Assembly (NCBI GenBank): GCA_039962225.1
Contig: JAMPKV010000008.1
Span: forward strand, 62,001-126,000
Source of the DNA: Microcoleus sp. AS-A8
GTDB lineage: Bacteria > Cyanobacteriota > Cyanobacteriia > Cyanobacteriales > Coleofasciculaceae
DNA: 64,000 nt
Direction: 5' to 3'
This document shows positions 9,701 to 19,283 of the stretch, piece after piece. Under the pieces are notes generated by a model. That model saw only the letters and a program-made list of their open reading frames with translations, was not told the origin of the DNA and made no database searches. The translations under genes and the position numbers were made by a program. Positions within the stretch are counted from its first letter, which is position 1; every line of letters begins with the position of its first letter.

Positions 9701-11115
9701 TTTTCTCCATCCAAAAAATCTACAATTCTGATATTTTCTGGATCGAGCAGTAGAGTACCAAGCGTGCCATTTTGCGCCCGCAAGTCAACCGTGCCGTCAA
9801 AAACTAGGTTTTGTTTGCCGGATACCTCAACAAATCCACCATTCCCGAAGTTCATGCTGCCACGAGCACGAGCGCTGATATTACCGTAGAACTGGGTTAC
9901 CTCATCAGCCCAAACAATCACTTGACCGCCATTACCATTAACTAACCCATCTGCTGCGATCGCTGAATCTCGGCTGACATAAGTGCGCGACGCATTCGGA
10001 ACCGTTCCCTCACCCTTGTAGTCACCGCCAATTAGCACTGTTCCACCGCCATTTGCGCCAGAAGCATTGATGTTAGCGCCAATCAGGGCTACCCTATCCC
10101 CAAGTACGTGTAAAGTGCCTCCCATCTTGCCCTGTGCTGTGTCTGAAACATCCAGACTGCCAGAGGCAATCACCGTACCCGTGCTTGCATCGACCTTGAG
10201 ACCCGACCCCGTCAGCGATACCGTACCATCATCGTTAACCATTATGCCTGTGACATTACCACCACCCTCGCCTGTGAGCAATTCTGGTAGGGACTTGATT
10301 TGCAATGCCCAGTTTCCTGGCTGAGTATCTGCCGAAGCTAGAGGTTCTACCTCCAAACTTAGCAGCATCCCCTGTTGCTTAATCTGCACCAACTTTCCAC
10401 CCTCTACTGCCGCTACTGTAATTTGTCCTCCTGGTGCTGAAACGTTTCCAGTACTGACAACAGTGCCACCTAGCAGTGTTAAGTCTCCCCCACTTACACT
10501 TAAGTTGCCTGCATTAATAATTGCTCCTGGCTGATTGACATTGAAAGCAAAGCCACTGGGAGAACCGACGAGGGCAGCATAGTCATTAACACCACTAGCA
10601 TTAAACCAGTTATTGCCAAAACCGATACCTGTAGCGGTGGTAGCCGTGAACGAGGCAGGCACATTCAAGCTTGCGCCTGAACCAAACACAATCCCAGCAG
10701 GATTCATCAAAAACAGGTTAGACTGTCCGCCCGTAACTTGAATGAGTCCGTTAATAATTGAAGGTTCACCCCCCATCACTCGCCCCAAGATATTGCGGAT
10801 ATTGGGGTTAGATAAAAAGTTGGCGATTTGCCCAGAGTTCAGACCAAATTGCCCGAAGCTGTGGAACAGATTTTGATTGTCTCCTGATAGCTGCCCACCC
10901 GTGATGTTAAATTGGTTGGGGTTGCCTGCATCGGGGTTAACGTTCGTATTCGTGCCTGGTTCTTGAGTGATGGGTGGCACCTGTGCTTGGAGAGGGGGAC
11001 ACAGCGCAGCGATCGCCAAGGGAATTGCGATCGCACTCAGCATACCTCGTAAAGGAGCGATCGCACCTAAAACCTTTGTAATACACCCACTCATACCGAC
11101 TGTTGCTCGTTTCAT
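6721..11115 (-). CDS. Large filamentous-haemagglutinin-type exoprotein (two-partner secretion)
   Basis: About 1464 residues from the ATG at 11115; a TTG at 11130 is the alternative start. After an N-terminal signal (ending near PPLQAQ) comes the TPS secretion domain with its diagnostic NLF, NPNIRNI and NPAGI motifs (residues 75-170). The long middle is beta-helical, with many short repeats such as GNLTIQ and LTLQNSQLE. Near the C-terminus a Gly/Ser/Thr-rich linker (read from nt 6990-7170) is followed by an acidic/Lys-rich tail. Proteins like this are exported by a TpsB/FhaC outer-membrane pore, which is not encoded in the window. It is the third gene of a tandem array and is closely similar at its start to the copy upstream. 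Confidence 0.92.
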   Translation of the reverse strand: MKRATVGMSGCITKVLGAIAPLRGMLSAIAIPLAIAALCPPLQAQVPPITQEPGTNTNVNPDAGNPNQFNITGGQLSGDNQNLFHSFGQFGLNSGQIANFLSNPNIRNILGRVMGGEPSIINGLIQVTGGQSNLFLMNPAGIVFGSGASLNVPASFTATTATGIGFGNNWFNASGVNDYAALVGSPSGFAFNVNQPGAIINAGNLSVSGGDLTLLGGTVVSTGNVSAPGGQITVAAVEGGKLVQIKQQGMLLSLEVEPLASADTQPGNWALQIKSLPELLTGEGGGNVTGIMVNDDGTVSLTGSGLKVDASTGTVIASGSLDVSDTAQGKMGGTLHVLGDRVALIGANINASGANGGGTVLIGGDYKGEGTVPNASRTYVSRDSAIAADGLVNGNGGQVIVWADEVTQFYGNISARARGSMNFGNGGFVEVSGKQNLVFDGTVDLRAQNGTLGTLLLDPENIRIVDFLDGENDAEIADGVILANEGTGTFTISENTLEALTGDIILEATNDIVVEAVTSLDFPIGRSVRLTANADGIGGGSFRMEQPLAFISATGGNLEISGASIELGGQITATNGSITLNGPVNLIGNTYLGTLNNNSATNITFTNTINSSDANPRSLTLGAGNTGNVNILGAVGGTNPLNILQINGNNVSLTDFSGNELGIQAVRNVNLNPTGNLLSNTFITSRTGEIQLTAQGSLTLQNSQLETSYDGGDIRLNAPAGNITLEDTRLNSTRDLSLNAQSVVVQANSQLQARRDLRLQAQGNPGNLRIENSQLEAEQNLILQAPQGNITVENSQLLITSFIDGRDIQLEGQSITIGQNSSLESKRNLTVTAQQNLTVQESQLRSPNNIQLAAQNTVQVSDGANPSIIRTGGNLTIQGNQAVNIQALNRPQSVLRTGGNLTLISDGNVNGNGRFINDGNFSVLNVSGGLGNFRYNAISSNGIISSAGDVSFGNYEGVSLKVEAGGSITGGNITITGPNTALQGTDSDILILSNDPALILRAGLTELKNTPNVLPSLMELRNSPTVPPNRTLGGTTFTSTGVSSSPASITVGNISTTPSFANGGSVILSAPGNIITGAITTGGDTSKFDNKDTFGGFVSLSAGGNIEVKTINTSGSDGGDVTIRSGGTFRATDTLLVRDFVDGGSNIDQIQGQAVLGAVVPTSIYATGVSQGGANISIQHGGSSFVVGPTFQTDANGNTLYRLIERDGDGNILRDANGNIVLGEQIFPSLDDDGFINYGTFVNANGDTFSNFEVFAVSTPITANDPTVSFTAGAITSNQENEGLVVSFRDRPLIGNGTVVAGGGRISVTSSFLPSDGGTDSNVGTGGGTGSGGGIGTSTGTDTSTGINTGSTTDTGTNTGSSTDTGTDASGSGSVQIGTELFEYQNKQADRLSHCRTSQEQSEKTTEEEKSDRTEEEDCEEIDFFQLPTSQPELLRLEFPLPTENQIQLNFPSILRSYLLDLQR
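6990..7170. repeat. Gly/Ser/Thr-coding tandem repeat in the exoprotein gene
   Basis: Imperfect repeats built on units like GTACTAGAACCCGTG/TTAGTGCCAGTG (plus strand) encode the TDTGTNTGSSTDTGT-type linker of the exoprotein. They create spurious open frames in other frames. Such tracts are prone to copy-number change. Confidence 0.8.
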
Positions 11116-11213
11116 CGTCACCTTGCTCAAATATGTGGAATGTTGGCAACCCGGCTCAAGGCGAGAGAAACTGCCTTAACCCCTTTTATGTCGGTAATCA
11201 CCTGAATGTCTAA

Positions 11214-13592
11214 TTAAAACCTATGACTTTCGATAGCTGGCAATTTTTCATAATTCTTTTCCAAAGATTGTAGGGGCGTCAGTTGAACTTCAGGGAATAA
11301 AACGCCCATGAAACTCCCTTCAAATAAATTTACTTCCGACACCTTTTTATCCTCTTTCTTCTCTCTCCTTGGCAGACAAGAGCCTATAATTTCTAACTTG
11401 CCCTCGCTATTTGCTCTCAACTCGGTTCCATGACAGGGAGACGCAAAACTCTCTAAGCTCACATCAAGAATATTATCCGTATAGCTAACTACAGATGAAG
11501 AGGTAGTAGAGGTATCAGATTGCATCTTCGTCTCTAATTCTGTAGGGGGGTTATCCGTTTGAGTTGTTGTGCTGTTTGATGTATCAGAGGTTGAAGAATT
11601 AGTCGCAATAACTGGATTGTTTGGGGTTGTCTGGTCAGTAGCAATAACCGGATTGATTGGAGTTATCGGGTCAATTACAGGGTCGGTGACAATAACCGGA
11701 TTGGTGGGAGTTGTCGGATTGTTTGGAACCGTAGGATTGGTAGGATTAGGAGTAACTGGAACTGGATCAAAAGCTATATTTTGAGTCCCTCCATAAAAAC
11801 TACCATTGCTGCCAGCGCCTACAACAATTGCACCAACAGTACCGCTACCATCAGCAGGAAAAGCTTGTGAAGAAAATACTAAAGGTTCATAGATTTCATT
11901 TTTAACAATGTCACGGTTATAATTATTAGGAGTAATCGGTACATAAGAAGTACCATCCCTTAAGACAAATTCATCATTGCCAGGGACAACCCTACCGCTA
12001 ATTTTTGGCCCACTATAAAAACCAGCATTTCCACCTTGAACCAGGATGCGACTCGTCCCACTGCCAATAGGAAAGGTCTGATCGATGAGAGTTCTTGATG
12101 CATCACCATATCGAATCGTGATGGGGGCATTATTACTACCACCAGCAGGTCTGCCAATAATACTGATAGGAAGAGCGTCCGCGAATTTTATCCTTACTAA
12201 TTGGTTAGGATTAACTTGAATCCCCTTACTATCCAGGAATGAGCTTAAACTGGGATTGGCATTAGGAGATGTGATGTATCCATCAATAAAGCCACCGTTG
12301 TCAACAGAACCTATAGCCTGAAAAAGACCAGCGGCTCTAATATCAATTCCATTCGCTCCTGCATCAATTGTTTTAACGACTATATTGCCGTTTGTAGAAG
12401 TCAATTTTACAGAGCTATAGCCCGCATAACTGAGTCCCCCGGTGTGAATATTTCCTGTTGTGATGTTGCCCGTAGCAGACAAGTCTACAGAACCTGCCGT
12501 AGTTCTAATATCTCCTGTGATAATCTTGCCTGGGGCAGACATCGTTACGGAACCCCCATGCATAAAGGAATCTCTACCAATCTTGTTAACCACTACATCA
12601 CCGTTTCCCACCAGTACATTAGAGCCTGTCAGTTCTACCTGTCCCTGGCTATTCACCGTCAGTCCGGTAGCATTTCCCCCACTACCACCTGTGAGTAATT
12701 CTGGTAGAGACTGAATCGGTAACGTCCAGTTAGCTGGCATCGTACTCGCTGCTGTTAGGGGTTGGACTTCCAGACTGAGTAGCTGCCCGTTTTGGCTAAT
12801 ACGCACAAAACTTGTACCTGGTATTGCCGCAACCGTAATTTGACCCCCTACCGGTGGTGAATCGAATCCGTTCGTCGGTTTAGCATTGAGTTGATTAGTA
12901 CTGGCAACAGTGCCGCCCAACAACATTAAGTCTCCGTTCGGGTTATCCAGGTTAGCTGCATTGACAATTGCTCCTGGCTGTGAAGTTGAGAAAGCAAACT
13001 GGTTGGGGGTGCCCACTAATGCTGCATAATTATTAACACCACTGGCATTAAACCAGTTATTGTCAAAACCAATACTTGTAGCGGTGGTGGCAGTGAAGCT
13101 AGCAGGCACATTCAAGCTGGCATTTGCGCCAAAAATAATTCCGGCGGGATTCATTAGGTAAAGATTCGGAGTCCCGCTTCCTCCCTGCACCGTAACTTGA
13201 ATCAGGCCGTTAATCAAGGAGGGTTCGCCACTCACAACCCGACCTAAGATATTACGAATATTCGGGTTCGCTAGAAAATTGGAAATCTGGTTTTGATTCA
13301 AGCCAAACTGCTGGAAGCTATGAAAGAGATTCTGCTCAGTTCCAGCACCCGATACTTGTCCGCCAGTGATATCAAAGGTATTGCCGTTCAGGTTAACGGA
13401 GGTGTTAGAACCGGGTTCTGCACTAATTTGCCCTAAGGCTTGCTGTGGGACGTAAAGTATGAGCGAAGCAGCTAAGAAGGAACTCGCTATCTCGAAGGGG
13501 AGCGCACTTGCTGTAAGCCTACCAACTTTTGGGGCGATCGCATCTAGAACCTTTGTGATCAACCCACTCATACCGACTGTTGCTCGTTTCAT
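11214..13592 (-). CDS. Filamentous-haemagglutinin-type exoprotein (two-partner secretion), shorter paralogue
   Basis: About 792 residues from the ATG at 13592 (TTG at 13607 is an alternative, exactly paralleling its downstream neighbour). The N-terminal 30 residues are nearly the same as in the 1464-residue paralogue (KRATVGMSG), followed by a signal sequence and TPS domain with NLF, NPNIRNI and NPAGI motifs. A shorter beta-helical region is followed by a Pro/Asn/Thr-rich linker (NPTTPTNPV-type repeats) and a conserved tail ending in [14 protein letters not shown]. Its 98-base spacer to the next copy resembles the spacer upstream of itself, which points to tandem duplication. The matching TpsB transporter is not in the window. 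Confidence 0.92.
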   Translation of the reverse strand: MKRATVGMSGLITKVLDAIAPKVGRLTASALPFEIASSFLAASLILYVPQQALGQISAEPGSNTSVNLNGNTFDITGGQVSGAGTEQNLFHSFQQFGLNQNQISNFLANPNIRNILGRVVSGEPSLINGLIQVTVQGGSGTPNLYLMNPAGIIFGANASLNVPASFTATTATSIGFDNNWFNASGVNNYAALVGTPNQFAFSTSQPGAIVNAANLDNPNGDLMLLGGTVASTNQLNAKPTNGFDSPPVGGQITVAAIPGTSFVRISQNGQLLSLEVQPLTAASTMPANWTLPIQSLPELLTGGSGGNATGLTVNSQGQVELTGSNVLVGNGDVVVNKIGRDSFMHGGSVTMSAPGKIITGDIRTTAGSVDLSATGNITTGNIHTGGLSYAGYSSVKLTSTNGNIVVKTIDAGANGIDIRAAGLFQAIGSVDNGGFIDGYITSPNANPSLSSFLDSKGIQVNPNQLVRIKFADALPISIIGRPAGGSNNAPITIRYGDASRTLIDQTFPIGSGTSRILVQGGNAGFYSGPKISGRVVPGNDEFVLRDGTSYVPITPNNYNRDIVKNEIYEPLVFSSQAFPADGSGTVGAIVVGAGSNGSFYGGTQNIAFDPVPVTPNPTNPTVPNNPTTPTNPVIVTDPVIDPITPINPVIATDQTTPNNPVIATNSSTSDTSNSTTTQTDNPPTELETKMQSDTSTTSSSVVSYTDNILDVSLESFASPCHGTELRANSEGKLEIIGSCLPRREKKEDKKVSEVNLFEGSFMGVLFPEVQLTPLQSLEKNYEKLPAIESHRF

Positions 13593-13690
13593 CGTCGTCT
13601 TACTCAAATGTGTTGAATGTTGCCAACCCGGTTCAAGGCCAAATAAACTGCCTTAACGTCTCTATATCGGTAATCACCCTTACTTCTATT

Positions 13691-14440
13691 TAGAACCTTT
13701 GGCTGCCGATAGTTGGCAATTTTTCATAATTCTTTTCCAAGGATTGCAGCGGCGTCAGTTGCAGTTCAGGGAATGAAACGCTCATGAAATTCCCCTAAAT
13801 AAAATTTATTTTAGACAGATTTCTATCTTTTTCATTCTCTCTTATTGGCAGGCAAGAGCCTATAATTTCTAACTTGCCCTCGCGATTAACTCTCAACTCC
13901 GTTCCATGACAAGGAGTCGCACAACTATCTACGCTAACATCAAGAATATTTTCCGTATAGCCAATAAAAAATGAAGAGGCATTAGAGGTATCAGTTTGCG
14001 TCTTTGTCTCAAATTCTGTTGGGGAATTATCCGTTTGATTTGTCGTGTTGTTTGACGTATCAGATGTTGAAGAATTGGTCGCAATAACCGAATTGCTTGG
14101 GGTTGTTAAGTCGGTAACCCCTGGATTGGTTGGGTTTGTTGGATTGGTAACAACCGGATTTCTCAGTGCCTTGAATCTTGATGCTTCCTCCAGATTGAGC
14201 GATAAAAGGTTGCTCGACACTATCGCGCACTTGCACTGTATCTTGCGCCAACAACTGTATTTCTTCCGTCGCGTGGAGTTGGCTCTCTACTAATGTGATA
14301 TTTTGGTTAGCAGATAGTTTTAAAGTTTTGGCTGTCAGCTTATTTGCCACTACATCACCGTTTTCTACCCGGAATTCTGAACCCGTGAGTTCGACTTTTC
14401 CGCTATTGTTCACTGCAATTCCTGTGGCATTTTTTCAAGG
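13691..14440 (-). pseudogene. Decayed third copy of the FHA-type exoprotein gene
   Basis: Minus-strand remnant homologous to the paralogue at 11214-13592. It starts abruptly at about 14440 in the segment equivalent to NATGLTVN, so signal peptide and TPS domain are missing. One frame covers residues related to GKVELTG through GGSIKIQG (14413-14165); the frame then switches and continues with NPVVTNPTNP and the serine/threonine linker. A TAG stop at about 13795 interrupts the tail, and the same frame continues with [19 protein letters not shown] to a stop at 13691, matching the paralogue's end. Deletion, frameshift and nonsense together make it non-functional as a secreted protein. Confidence 0.85.
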
Positions 14441-14650
14441 GGATTATTAAGAAAATGTCGCTCTAAGATTCGAGCAATTCTGATTCCCGTCTCCAACCCC
14501 CTACTCCCCAGACGCAAGCCCCTCAGATTTCCCCCTGGCATAATGGGAAGTGGTGTCATTGCCACCCCAAGATTGCTCAGGTTTATAGCATAGGTAGAGC
14601 TAATTGAGGGTTGGTGTTCATTTCTAGGGGCGTTCAGACGCTAGGTCTGC

Positions 14651-16198
14651 GTGATTGAAGTAGAAGTCCATTCCTCTCTACGTGCCTTTCTGCGCGAGCA
14701 GGGTCAACCCAGTTGGCCTCATCATTTGACAATGGCACGGCTAGTCGCACGAGCTTTGCGGCGATCGCGTTCTGCCTTGATTCAGACAGGCAGCACTCAT
14801 GGCTCGTATCGTCTGAGTTATCTGGCACCTGCCTTACTCTGGCCAGGGCCCGTCGTTCTCGTGGCACCTGTATCCGTACAGCAGTGGTTGCTACGGGTGG
14901 AAATTCCTCGACTGCAACAGTGGATGGGGACAGATAAGCCAATTCACACAGGAGATGCTTTTCCGGATGAACGGTTCAAGGGGCTATTAATTACCTCCCC
15001 AGCGGCTTGGCTGGCAGACCGACTGGAAGGTCTCCAGCGGTTTCCTCCCGGTATCCCAACCCTGATTGATGGTGCCGATGACTTGGAAGGATGGGTTCGT
15101 GAGCAGCTTCGAGCCTGCATCCAGCCTGCGGATTGGGACGAACTAATGCTAGCCTGCCCCAAACAGGCTGACTTCATCCGGGACATGCGTGTGCGATTGA
15201 CCAAATCCATCTTTGTACACCCGCCTAATCCTTACGAGTGCTGTCTGCTGGAGGCAGCCGAGCAAGATACCTTGCGGCTACTGTTTCAAGCACTACAGTC
15301 GACTGTCGATGACAATCAATATTCTTATCTGCCAAAAGCCTGGAAACACTTTTGGCAGGGCTGGCAACGCTCAGGCCAGTTATTGTGGGCTACGATTGCG
15401 CGAGGCTCCGGTCAATTTTCGTTGTACTGTGGGCCTGTAGAGGTGGCGACAGCACTCGGTTCAGTTTGGTCGCAACAGCCCGTGGTACTCATTGCAGAAG
15501 CGCTGGATTTAGACACTTCAGCGTCTGTCTACCGTCAGCAGATGGGCTTAGGAGAATTGACGTGCTTGAAGTTTTCTCCCGACCGACAACGCGAACTGAT
15601 TCATCTGTATCTGCCAGATGGGCTACCGATGCCGAATACGCCGCGATTTCAAGACGCCCTGATTCAACAGGTTCGCACTCTACTCAGCTTCAATTCCCAG
15701 AGTCAGGGTTTAGCTGTTCTCTTGGTGGGCGATGTACCGCTTAAAGCGCAACTAGGAGCTATTTTGGCGGCTGAATGGGGAACACGCGTGCAGGTGGAAA
15801 AGACCTCTCTCGATGACCAAGGCATCCTCGTCACCGGCTGGGAATTCTGGCGCACTCATCAATCGGCTCTACCGCTTCCTCAACTGCTGGTCATTGCTAC
15901 CTTACCCATCCCTTCGCTGGAAAATCCTCTGGTTGCCGGTCAAGTGGCTTACTATAAGCAGCGGCGATTAGATTGGTTTCGTTTATATCTGTTGCCTGCC
16001 GCTTTGAGGGAATTACAACATGCGATCGCGCCCGTGCGAAACTCTCAAGGCGTCGTGGCTCTCCTCGACAACCGCGTGAACCACCGCAGTTACGGCTCTC
16101 AAGTTCTATCCGCCCTCAGCCCCTTTGCCCGGATTAACTATCTAGACGCCAGTTGGTTTAAATCAAACACCCCGATGGCACCCGAACGCTGGCTTTAA
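14651..16198 (+). CDS. Helicase-like protein (DinG-related, degenerate motifs)
   Basis: A 515-residue soluble protein with a GTG start. The arrangement resembles cyanobacterial proteins annotated as DinG-like DNA helicases: the N-terminal segment LVARALRRSRSALIQTGSTHGSYRLSYL sits where the Q motif and Walker A would lie, but the lysine-containing GKT/S is absent. Where a DEAH box is expected the sequence reads TLIDGADDLE. The C-terminal half keeps helicase-C-like elements, including a final arginine-rich DNRVNHRSYGS reminiscent of motif VI. The fold may therefore be retained without ATP hydrolysis. Function is uncertain. The gene follows the FHA remnant in the opposite orientation. Confidence 0.75.
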   Translation: MIEVEVHSSLRAFLREQGQPSWPHHLTMARLVARALRRSRSALIQTGSTHGSYRLSYLAPALLWPGPVVLVAPVSVQQWLLRVEIPRLQQWMGTDKPIHTGDAFPDERFKGLLITSPAAWLADRLEGLQRFPPGIPTLIDGADDLEGWVREQLRACIQPADWDELMLACPKQADFIRDMRVRLTKSIFVHPPNPYECCLLEAAEQDTLRLLFQALQSTVDDNQYSYLPKAWKHFWQGWQRSGQLLWATIARGSGQFSLYCGPVEVATALGSVWSQQPVVLIAEALDLDTSASVYRQQMGLGELTCLKFSPDRQRELIHLYLPDGLPMPNTPRFQDALIQQVRTLLSFNSQSQGLAVLLVGDVPLKAQLGAILAAEWGTRVQVEKTSLDDQGILVTGWEFWRTHQSALPLPQLLVIATLPIPSLENPLVAGQVAYYKQRRLDWFRLYLLPAALRELQHAIAPVRNSQGVVALLDNRVNHRSYGSQVLSALSPFARINYLDASWFKSNTPMAPERWL

Positions 16199-16394
16199 GG
16201 TCGTGTTGGGTCTTTTCAATTGATTTGGCTCAACCGACTCCTACCATCTCTTCTGGGATCGCCTCTAACCGCCAAGTAACATTAAATTATCTTAACTATC
16301 CTGGAGTGATCACTTTTCTTTTCGTAAACCATCTGCTAATAAAACTCATCTAGAGCGTTATGATCAATACTCAATTCATTAAAACAGAGTAATC

Positions 16395-16607
16395 ATGGGT
16401 GAAGCTAAACGGCGTAAAGCCACACTTGGAGAAAAGTACGGTCAAGAAGCGAATATCTTTACCTGGCTGCCAATTACCAAAAGCCAGGGTGAACAATTTG
16501 TCAAATGGACGACGAAGGGAGCTTGGGTGGGAATCGCCTTTCTGGTGGTCTACTGGCTGACTATTCGGTTGATTGGACCGACTTTGGGTTGGTGGCAAGT
16601 CAATTAG
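16395..16607 (+). CDS. DUF2839 family small membrane protein
   Basis: Seventy residues. It opens with MGEAKRRK, the hallmark of the cyanobacterial/plastid DUF2839 family, and carries one hydrophobic helix at about residues 43-61 (WVGIAFLVVYWLTI). The positive N-terminus suggests that end faces the cytoplasm. Function is not known. It stands alone, with intergenic DNA on both sides. Confidence 0.9.
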   Translation: MGEAKRRKATLGEKYGQEANIFTWLPITKSQGEQFVKWTTKGAWVGIAFLVVYWLTIRLIGPTLGWWQVN

Positions 16608-17002
16608 TATTAGCTCTCTAGCATCTGCTGGTGTGAAACTTGGCTTGTGAGAAAATTCAAGTTTCGGTTAACCCAAACCGATAACTAATCTCTATCAGTT
16701 GAGTTGAGCTGAAGAATTTTGCTCTATCGCTTCACCGGGCTTGACCAACAAGTCCTTCTTGAGATAGAACCGGATCGAGACCGCTAAGCTCTAGCATTCA
16801 AGAAACCGTCAGTGACTGTCGCTATTGATACTTTAACGCTACCACTGACCGACTAATCTGGTGCAAGGTTTACGGAAATCTACTCGATTGCTCGAAACTT
16901 TTTTAAATTTTCAACCGACCTCTCCCTAGAGGAGATGAAAAGTAAATTCTTAAGAAAGTATAAAAGATTTAAAATTTTAGGAGTGGTGTTTGGAGGACTA
17001 AC
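16608..17002. other. Intergenic region, 395 bases
   Basis: No gene is seen. The last 60 bases are AT-rich and contain a TATAAA-like -10 candidate near 16960, about 40 bases before the DUF1815 start. No strong terminator hairpin after the DUF2839 gene is evident. Confidence 0.5.
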
Positions 17003-17347
17003 GTGTTCATACGACTTGCAGAGCAACACCGTCAATTCGTTCAAGATTTGGTGATGAATCTCCAAGCCTTGGCGACTGTACTAGAAAACCGAGGCTATCT
17101 CGCTTCCTGCTATACCTGCGGAAGCCAAATGAACAGCGCATCGTTTATGGTCAGTCTGGGAGATAACCACCTGATCCGTTTTTTAGTGTCAGATTACGGT
17201 ATTACGTGGACGGAAATGCGGGATGACCGAGAGCTGATGAAGCTTGAAGGGGCTGAAGCCATCAGTCAATTACAGGATCTGGCTAATTTGGTCAAATACC
17301 AAATTCGGCCTTCTGGATCTGTTGCCCCGGTGCCTCATTTAGTCTAA
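17003..17347 (+). CDS. DUF1815 family protein
   Basis: A 114-residue soluble protein with a GTG start preceded by GGAGGA, a strong ribosome site at 16991-16996. An internal ATG at 17054 lacks such a site. The sequence (FVQDLVMNLQALATVLE, SCYTCGSQMNSASFMVSLGDNHLIRF) matches what I know of the cyanobacterial DUF1815 family, which is very conserved. It has a CxxC pair in SCYTCG. Function is unknown. It is single-standing. Confidence 0.9.
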   Translation: MFIRLAEQHRQFVQDLVMNLQALATVLENRGYLASCYTCGSQMNSASFMVSLGDNHLIRFLVSDYGITWTEMRDDRELMKLEGAEAISQLQDLANLVKYQIRPSGSVAPVPHLV

Positions 17348-17730
17348 ACCCAGTTCACACAAGAGGAAGTGGGCATTTGGAGAGTAGGGGACGCGGAGAA
17401 ATTTCTCTTTGTAGGGAAAGGTCTTAATGTTGCTAGGTTCACTTGTCGTTCAAGAGAGCAAGGCAACCTCAAGACCGGGAAGGAGGATTGTTTCTTTAAG
17501 ACGAGATATTCTCTTAGCTGTTAGCCTACGCTAAGGGGCTTCATCCCCTCCCCGTGTCCTCTCCTAGCGAACTAGCGGTAATACAAATCGATACAGGGTG
17601 TAATACAAAGAAAAGATTATGAATTTCTGGATTTCCGGGAGTTCGTGGCAAAGTAATTTAAGAATTTAATATGGGGTCAGCCGATATAAAGACCCTAAAC
17701 CTATAAAAATATAAAAAAATTAACATATTC
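17348..17730. other. Intergenic region between DUF1815 and pdhA
   Basis: No coding potential beyond short chance frames. It contains imperfect palindromes around 17515-17550 and an A/T-rich run at 17700-17722 just outside the pdhA terminator hairpin. Confidence 0.5.
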
Positions 17731-17771
17731 GGAGAGCGCTGTTTTCCTAGATCGGGAAACTGGCGCTCTCC
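17731..17771 (-). terminator. Terminator hairpin after pdhA
   Basis: GGAGAGCGC at 17731 pairs with GCGCTCTCC ending at 17771, and the stem extends imperfectly inward (TTTTCC with GGGAAA). Read on the minus strand it is followed by a run rich in T (TTAATTTTTTTATA). It sits 84 bases beyond the pdhA stop. Confidence 0.75.
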
Positions 17772-17854
17772 TTGTGATCGTTACTGGGATTGCAGGATTG
17801 GCTTCACTCCGTCCTGAACAGGTTAAGAAAAGCCGACATGATCAGCAACCCGTT

Positions 17855-18889
17855 TCAGCTATCCCCCGCAAAAATGTAGCGGTACAATTCGCTCGGATCG
17901 GGTTCTGGGCTAGTTTCGGCAAATTGAACCGCCTCATTAATCAATTCCTGAATGCGATGATCAATGCCCGAAAGTTCTTCCCCGTCGGCTAGATTGTGTT
18001 CTGTGAGGTAAGCCGCTAGCTTTTTAATCGGGTCTTTGGGGAACCAGAATTCCTTCTCTTCTTTGGAGCGAAGTTCATCGGGATCAGCCAGAGAGTGACC
18101 TCGGAAGCGGTAGGTGAGCGCTTCAATTAAAGTGGGGCCTTCTCCAGCACGAGCACGAGCGATCGCCTCTTGAGCCACCGCCCGCACCGCCAAGACATCC
18201 ATGCCATCCACTTCAACCCCAGCCATACCAAATGCACTGGCTTTTTTGTAAATCTCTGGCTCGGAAGTGGCTCGTTCGTGAGCCATGCCAATGGCCCACT
18301 TGTTGTTTTCCACCACATAGAGAATCGGCAGTTTCCACAGGGCTGCCATGTTCAAACACTCAAAGAACTGACCATTATTGCAGGCACCATCGCCAAAAAA
18401 GCAAGCGGATACGCGATCAGCACTAGCATCTCCCAACGCTTCTCGCCGGTACTTGGTGGTGAAAGCCGCCCCCGTCGCCACAGGAATCCCCTCCGCCACA
18501 AAGGCATAGCCCCCCAGCAGATGATGTTGAGCCGAGAACATGTGCATCGAGCCACCACGCCCCTTACTACAACCCGTTTCCTTACCAAACAACTCCGCCA
18601 TCACCTCCCGTGCCGGAACCCCCGCACTTAAGGCATGGACGTGGTCGCGATAGGTGCTACAGACATAATCTTCACCTTGGCGCATCGCCCGGATCACGCC
18701 AGTGGATACTGCTTCTTGACCGTTATAGAGGTGGACAAAGCCAAACATCTTGCCCCGGTAGTACATCTCAGCACACTTGTCCTCGAACAAGCGACCAAGT
18801 ACCATATCTTCGTACAGGAGCAAACCTTCTTCTCGGGTAATATTGGCCTGCTCAGCGTTGAATTCGGGTAAAGTTCGTTCCTGAACCAT
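17855..18889 (-). CDS. pdhA: Pyruvate dehydrogenase E1 component, alpha subunit
   Basis: A 344-residue thiamine-diphosphate enzyme subunit that, with E1 beta, decarboxylates pyruvate and passes the acetyl group to E2. The ThDP motif [15 protein letters not shown]...VVENN is clear at about residues 166-196, and the phosphorylation-loop region equivalent ([10 protein letters not shown]) is present. Length matches plastid/cyanobacterial PdhA. The beta subunit and E2 genes are not adjacent, which is common in cyanobacteria. The ATG start is preceded by an A-rich, AT-rich leader. A terminator-like hairpin follows. Confidence 0.96.
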   Translation of the reverse strand: MVQERTLPEFNAEQANITREEGLLLYEDMVLGRLFEDKCAEMYYRGKMFGFVHLYNGQEAVSTGVIRAMRQGEDYVCSTYRDHVHALSAGVPAREVMAELFGKETGCSKGRGGSMHMFSAQHHLLGGYAFVAEGIPVATGAAFTTKYRREALGDASADRVSACFFGDGACNNGQFFECLNMAALWKLPILYVVENNKWAIGMAHERATSEPEIYKKASAFGMAGVEVDGMDVLAVRAVAQEAIARARAGEGPTLIEALTYRFRGHSLADPDELRSKEEKEFWFPKDPIKKLAAYLTEHNLADGEELSGIDHRIQELINEAVQFAETSPEPDPSELYRYIFAGDS

Positions 18890-19283
18890 TGGATTATAGT
18901 AACCTCACAGCAACAATAGGATAATTTTTCTCTCAACAAATGTTCAGCTTCTTCATAAAGCTGAAGTCAGGTTGAGTCAAACTGACCCAGAAAGGAATAC
19001 TTACATATTTCCGGGTCTAATCGAGTTCCAGTCCGGACACCCTTCCAGATTGAGTGACGTCAAAATTGCCTCATTAGTTTAAAATCAAACAGTCTCACTC
19101 GTGGGATAGGCCATGGGCATTGCTAGAATTACTAACATATCAAAAGCAACTCGTCCCAAGCGGCTGGGCGACTGGGCTGGTTTCCGAAAGGCAACCGTTC
19201 AGCAACCACAGCATGTTAAAGACAGAACGCTATTGGCTACTATAAGTTAATTCGATAAGCTCGCATCGCTGGGGAAGTGAACC
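18890..19283. other. Divergent intergenic region pdhA / ftn2
   Basis: It should carry the promoters of both flanking genes. An AATAGGATAATTTTT stretch near 18915-18930 is a candidate -10 for pdhA read on the minus strand. TACTATAAG at 19240-19248 is a candidate -10 for ftn2. Neither has a convincing -35. No gene is seen. Confidence 0.4.
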
